This document shows positions 6,972 to 8,716 of a DNA stretch of 8,716 nucleotides, piece after piece; positions within the stretch are counted from its first letter, which is position 1, and each line of letters starts with the position of its first letter. The notes under the pieces are model-generated. The model did no database searches and was not told where the DNA came from. It was given only the letters and a program-made list of their open reading frames with translations. This DNA comes from Eubacteriales bacterium (GTDB lineage Bacteria > Bacillota > Clostridia > JANYKE01). The stretch is from contig JANYKE010000174.1 in assembly GCA_025361685.1 (NCBI GenBank), positions 1-8,716 on the forward strand. The letters run 5' to 3'. The translations under genes were made by a program, and so were the position numbers.

Positions 6972-7543
6972 TGTTAATGCCTAAAAGAGTTAAACACAGA
7001 AAAGTTATGCGTGGCAGAATGAAGGGTAAAGCAACAAGAGGAAATGTGATAAGTAATGGAGATTACGGACTTGTGGCTTCAGATTCGTGCTGGATTACGA
7101 GTAATCAGATCGAAGCTGCCAGAGTTGCAATGACAAGATATATCAAAAGAGGCGGCAAGGTTTGGATTAAAATTTTCCCTGACAAACCTGTTACACAAAA
7201 GCCTGCTGAAACCCGTATGGGTAGTGGTAAGGGTTCTCCGGAGTATTGGGTTGCAGTTGTGAAACCGGGACGTATTCTCTTTGAGATTGCCGGAGTATCG
7301 GAGGAAAGTGCAAGAGAAGCTATGAGACTTGCAGCGCACAAACTTCCAATCAAATGCAAATTTGTATCTCGTGAAGGAGGTCCGCTATTTGCTGATACAG
7401 TATTCTGGACCAAAGCCGAAGCACCGACAGCTGCTGAAACTGCAGCGTTGGATGATAAGGAAGCTACAGCAGTAGTATCAGAGTCAGAGGCTTCTGATGC
7501 AAAGGTAACAAAAGAAAGTGATGGTGAATCTAATGAAGGCTAG
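6971..7543 (+). CDS. rplP: 50S ribosomal protein L16, with an acidic C-terminal expansion
   Basis: L16 binds near the A site and the central protuberance and is a late-assembly protein. The core is clear: [42 protein letters not shown], the loop [13 protein letters not shown] (Arg82 matches the Arg81 hydroxylated in E. coli), and [16 protein letters not shown] ending near 135. Homologues have about 136-147 residues; this one has 190. The extra part contains PLFADTVFW and then an Ala/Glu/Ser/Asp-rich, probably disordered stretch. The last residues, GESNEG, overlap the rpmC start and resemble the end of B. subtilis L16 as I recall it, so the expansion lies between core and terminus. AAGGAGG (6955-6961) is 9 nt before ATG 6971; ATG 6977 is a less likely start. 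Confidence 0.96.
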   Translation: MLMPKRVKHRKVMRGRMKGKATRGNVISNGDYGLVASDSCWITSNQIEAARVAMTRYIKRGGKVWIKIFPDKPVTQKPAETRMGSGKGSPEYWVAVVKPGRILFEIAGVSEESAREAMRLAAHKLPIKCKFVSREGGPLFADTVFWTKAEAPTAAETAALDDKEATAVVSESEASDAKVTKESDGESNEG

Positions 7544-7760
7544 TGAAATGAGAGAAATGACGATGCAAGAACTTCAGGACGAGCTTGGCAATCTAAAATC
7601 AGAACTTTTTAAATTGCGCTTCCAGCATGCGACTAACCAGCTTGACAATCCGTTACAGTTAAAAATGGTTAAGAAAGATATAGCTCGCGTTAAGACAACA
7701 ATCAGAGAAAATGAAATAGCTGATGAAGCAAATAAGGAAGTTAAGGAAGCAGTTGAATAA
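7533..7760 (+). CDS. rpmC: 50S ribosomal protein L29
   Basis: L29 is a small helical protein next to L23 at the tunnel exit. The chosen start gives 75 residues beginning [10 protein letters not shown], the usual Gram-positive L29 opening; possible starts at 7518 (GTG) and 7521 (ATG) would add five or four residues without family support. The motif [20 protein letters not shown] (21-40) and the second helix with [15 protein letters not shown] are diagnostic. The C-terminal tail is charged and slightly longer than in B. subtilis. It overlaps the rplP end by 11 bp. Its binding site is weak, GGTGA (7523-7527) inside rplP, so translation is probably coupled to rplP. It ends with tandem TAA TAA. 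Confidence 0.96.
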   Translation: MKASEMREMTMQELQDELGNLKSELFKLRFQHATNQLDNPLQLKMVKKDIARVKTTIRENEIADEANKEVKEAVE

Positions 7761-7789
7761 TAAAATATTTTCGAAAGGGGGAATCTTAG

Positions 7790-8050
7790 GTGACAGAAGA
7801 AAGAGGTTTGAGAAAAACAAGAACCGGTAAGGTTGTTAGCGACAAGATGGATAAAACAGTAGTTGTTACAGTTGAGCGAACCGTTAAGCATCCTTTATAT
7901 AAGAAAATTGTCAAAAAAACATCCAGACTTAAGGCGCACGATGAAAATAATGAGTGCAGTATCGGTGATAAAGTTAAGGTTATGGAAACAAGGCCGATAA
8001 GCAAGGATAAGGTTTGGAGAGTTGTTGAAATAGTTGAAAAAGCAAAATAG
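7790..8050 (+). CDS. rpsQ: 30S ribosomal protein S17, GTG start
   Basis: S17 is a primary 16S rRNA-binding protein with an OB-fold. The 86-residue product matches family length. It begins [26 protein letters not shown] and continues through [20 protein letters not shown] to the conserved [23 protein letters not shown]. The start codon is GTG at 7790; the next in-frame ATG lies past the conserved N-terminal strand, and AAAGGGGG (7774-7781) is well placed for the GTG. It is the only non-ATG start among the ribosomal genes here. The gaps are 29 bp to rpmC and 38 bp to rplN. Confidence 0.97.
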   Translation: MTEERGLRKTRTGKVVSDKMDKTVVVTVERTVKHPLYKKIVKKTSRLKAHDENNECSIGDKVKVMETRPISKDKVWRVVEIVEKAK

Positions 8051-8088
8051 TTTTATTACAGAAAAATTTTGAAGGGAGGTACGTAGAC

Positions 8089-8457
8089 ATGATACAAGTT
8101 CAAACCAGACTAAAGGTAGCGGACAATACGGGTGCCAAAGAAATTATGTGCATCAAAGTATTGGGTGGAACAAGACGCAGATATGCCGCAATAGGCGATA
8201 TTATTGTTGCTTCAGTTAAAAAGGCTGCCCCTGGCGGCGTTGTTAAAAAAGGTGAAGTTGTGAAATGTGTTGTAGTGCGTACAAAAAAGGATCTCAGCAG
8301 ACCAGATGGTTCATTTATAAGTTTTGATGAGAATGCAGCGGTTATTATCAAAGATGATCTTAATCCAAGAGGAACTCGTATATTCGGACCTGTTGCAAGA
8401 GAACTAAGAGAAAAGAATTTTATGAAGATTATTTCCCTTGCACCGGAAGTAATATAG
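8089..8457 (+). CDS. rplN: 50S ribosomal protein L14
   Basis: L14 is a beta-barrel protein at the subunit interface, next to L19 and contacting 16S rRNA in bridge B8; silencing factor RsfS binds it in many bacteria. The 122 residues match the family exactly, from [18 protein letters not shown] through [19 protein letters not shown] and [30 protein letters not shown] to [14 protein letters not shown] (8074-8079) lies 9 nt before the ATG. The stop TAG is followed in frame by TGA (8455-8460), and rplX starts 15 bp later. Confidence 0.98.
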   Translation: MIQVQTRLKVADNTGAKEIMCIKVLGGTRRRYAAIGDIIVASVKKAAPGGVVKKGEVVKCVVVRTKKDLSRPDGSFISFDENAAVIIKDDLNPRGTRIFGPVARELREKNFMKIISLAPEVI

Positions 8458-8472
8458 TGAGGAGGCAAAATA

Positions 8473-8716
8473 ATGAATAAGGTACATGTTAAAACAGGTG
8501 ACAAAGTTATAATTCTTAGCGGAGCTTCAAAAGGCAAGAAGGGCAAAGTAGTTGATGTTATTCCTAAGAATATGACAGTAATAGTTGAAGGCGTAAACAT
8601 AGCCACAAAGCACAGAAAACCGAAAAAACAGACTGATCCGGGCGGAATTATTCACCAGGAGACACCTATCAGCAGTTCGAAAGTTATGTTTATTTGTCCA
8701 AAGTGTAATGAACCAA
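8473..8716 (+). CDS. rplX: 50S ribosomal protein L24, 3' end cut by the window
   Basis: L24 initiates large-subunit assembly and lies near the tunnel exit. The first 81 residues are present out of an expected 100 or so. The N-terminal KOW motif reads [20 protein letters not shown] (3-22) and continues [24 protein letters not shown] follows near 48-62. At the edge, CPKCNEP matches the short Cys-x-x-Cys segment common in bacterial L24. The ATG has GGAGG (8461-8465) 7 nt upstream. In the standard order rplE would follow outside the window. Confidence 0.96.
   Translation, partial: MNKVHVKTGDKVIILSGASKGKKGKVVDVIPKNMTVIVEGVNIATKHRKPKKQTDPGGIIHQETPISSSKVMFICPKCNEP

Noticed and set aside
7518..7532. 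Upstream GTG or ATG as the start of rpmC
   Set aside because: The L29 family starts at MKA(S/N)E, which corresponds to ATG 7533; the extra residues are not supported by homology.
8100..8606. Minus-strand open frame of 168 codons opposite rplN/rplX
   Set aside because: It lies antisense to clear ribosomal genes, its translation has no recognisable motif, and it appears to be a by-product of their codon composition.

Overview
The window is a stretch of a bacterial chromosome with every recognised gene on the + strand. It holds the 3' two thirds of dnaE, the catalytic subunit of DNA polymerase III, followed by the first thirteen genes of the S10/spc ribosomal protein cluster in the usual order: rpsJ, rplC, rplD, rplW, rplB, rpsS, rplV, rpsC, rplP, rpmC, rpsQ, rplN and rplX. 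The last is cut by the window end.

The source looks like a low-to-moderate GC member of Bacillota, probably Clostridia. Grounds are the strong AGGAGG-type ribosome binding sites, the AGA-rich arginine coding in the ribosomal genes, the Gram-positive character of the protein sequences, a long L23 with a Clostridia-like tail, and an L24 with a CPKC motif. I cannot name a genus.

Layout: 3-2327 dnaE (5' end missing); 2328-2453 intergenic with a good housekeeping promoter (TTGCAT, 17 bp, TATACT); 2454-2765 rpsJ; 2766-2929 an unusually long spacer with an AT hairpin, a possible 17-codon ORF and several small hairpins near the rplC ribosome binding site; 2930-8716 a tight run of ribosomal genes with gaps of 61 bp or less and overlaps at rplD/rplW (4 bp), rpsC/rplP (1 bp) and rplP/rpmC (11 bp). 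I see no intrinsic terminator anywhere from dnaE to the window end, so the ribosomal genes probably form one transcript that continues past the edge.

Most of the window is ordinary core biology. The points worth a second look are the structured rpsJ-rplC spacer, an L22 with an extra N-terminal segment of about 45 residues, an L16 with an acidic low-complexity stretch between its core and a short end that overlaps the rpmC start, frequent TAG and tandem stop codons in genes that should be highly expressed, the different codon usage of dnaE and the ribosomal genes, and dnaE rather than fusA/tuf lying upstream of rpsJ. I find no mobile element, CRISPR array, tRNA, rRNA or defence system, and nothing that looks like a new multi-gene system.
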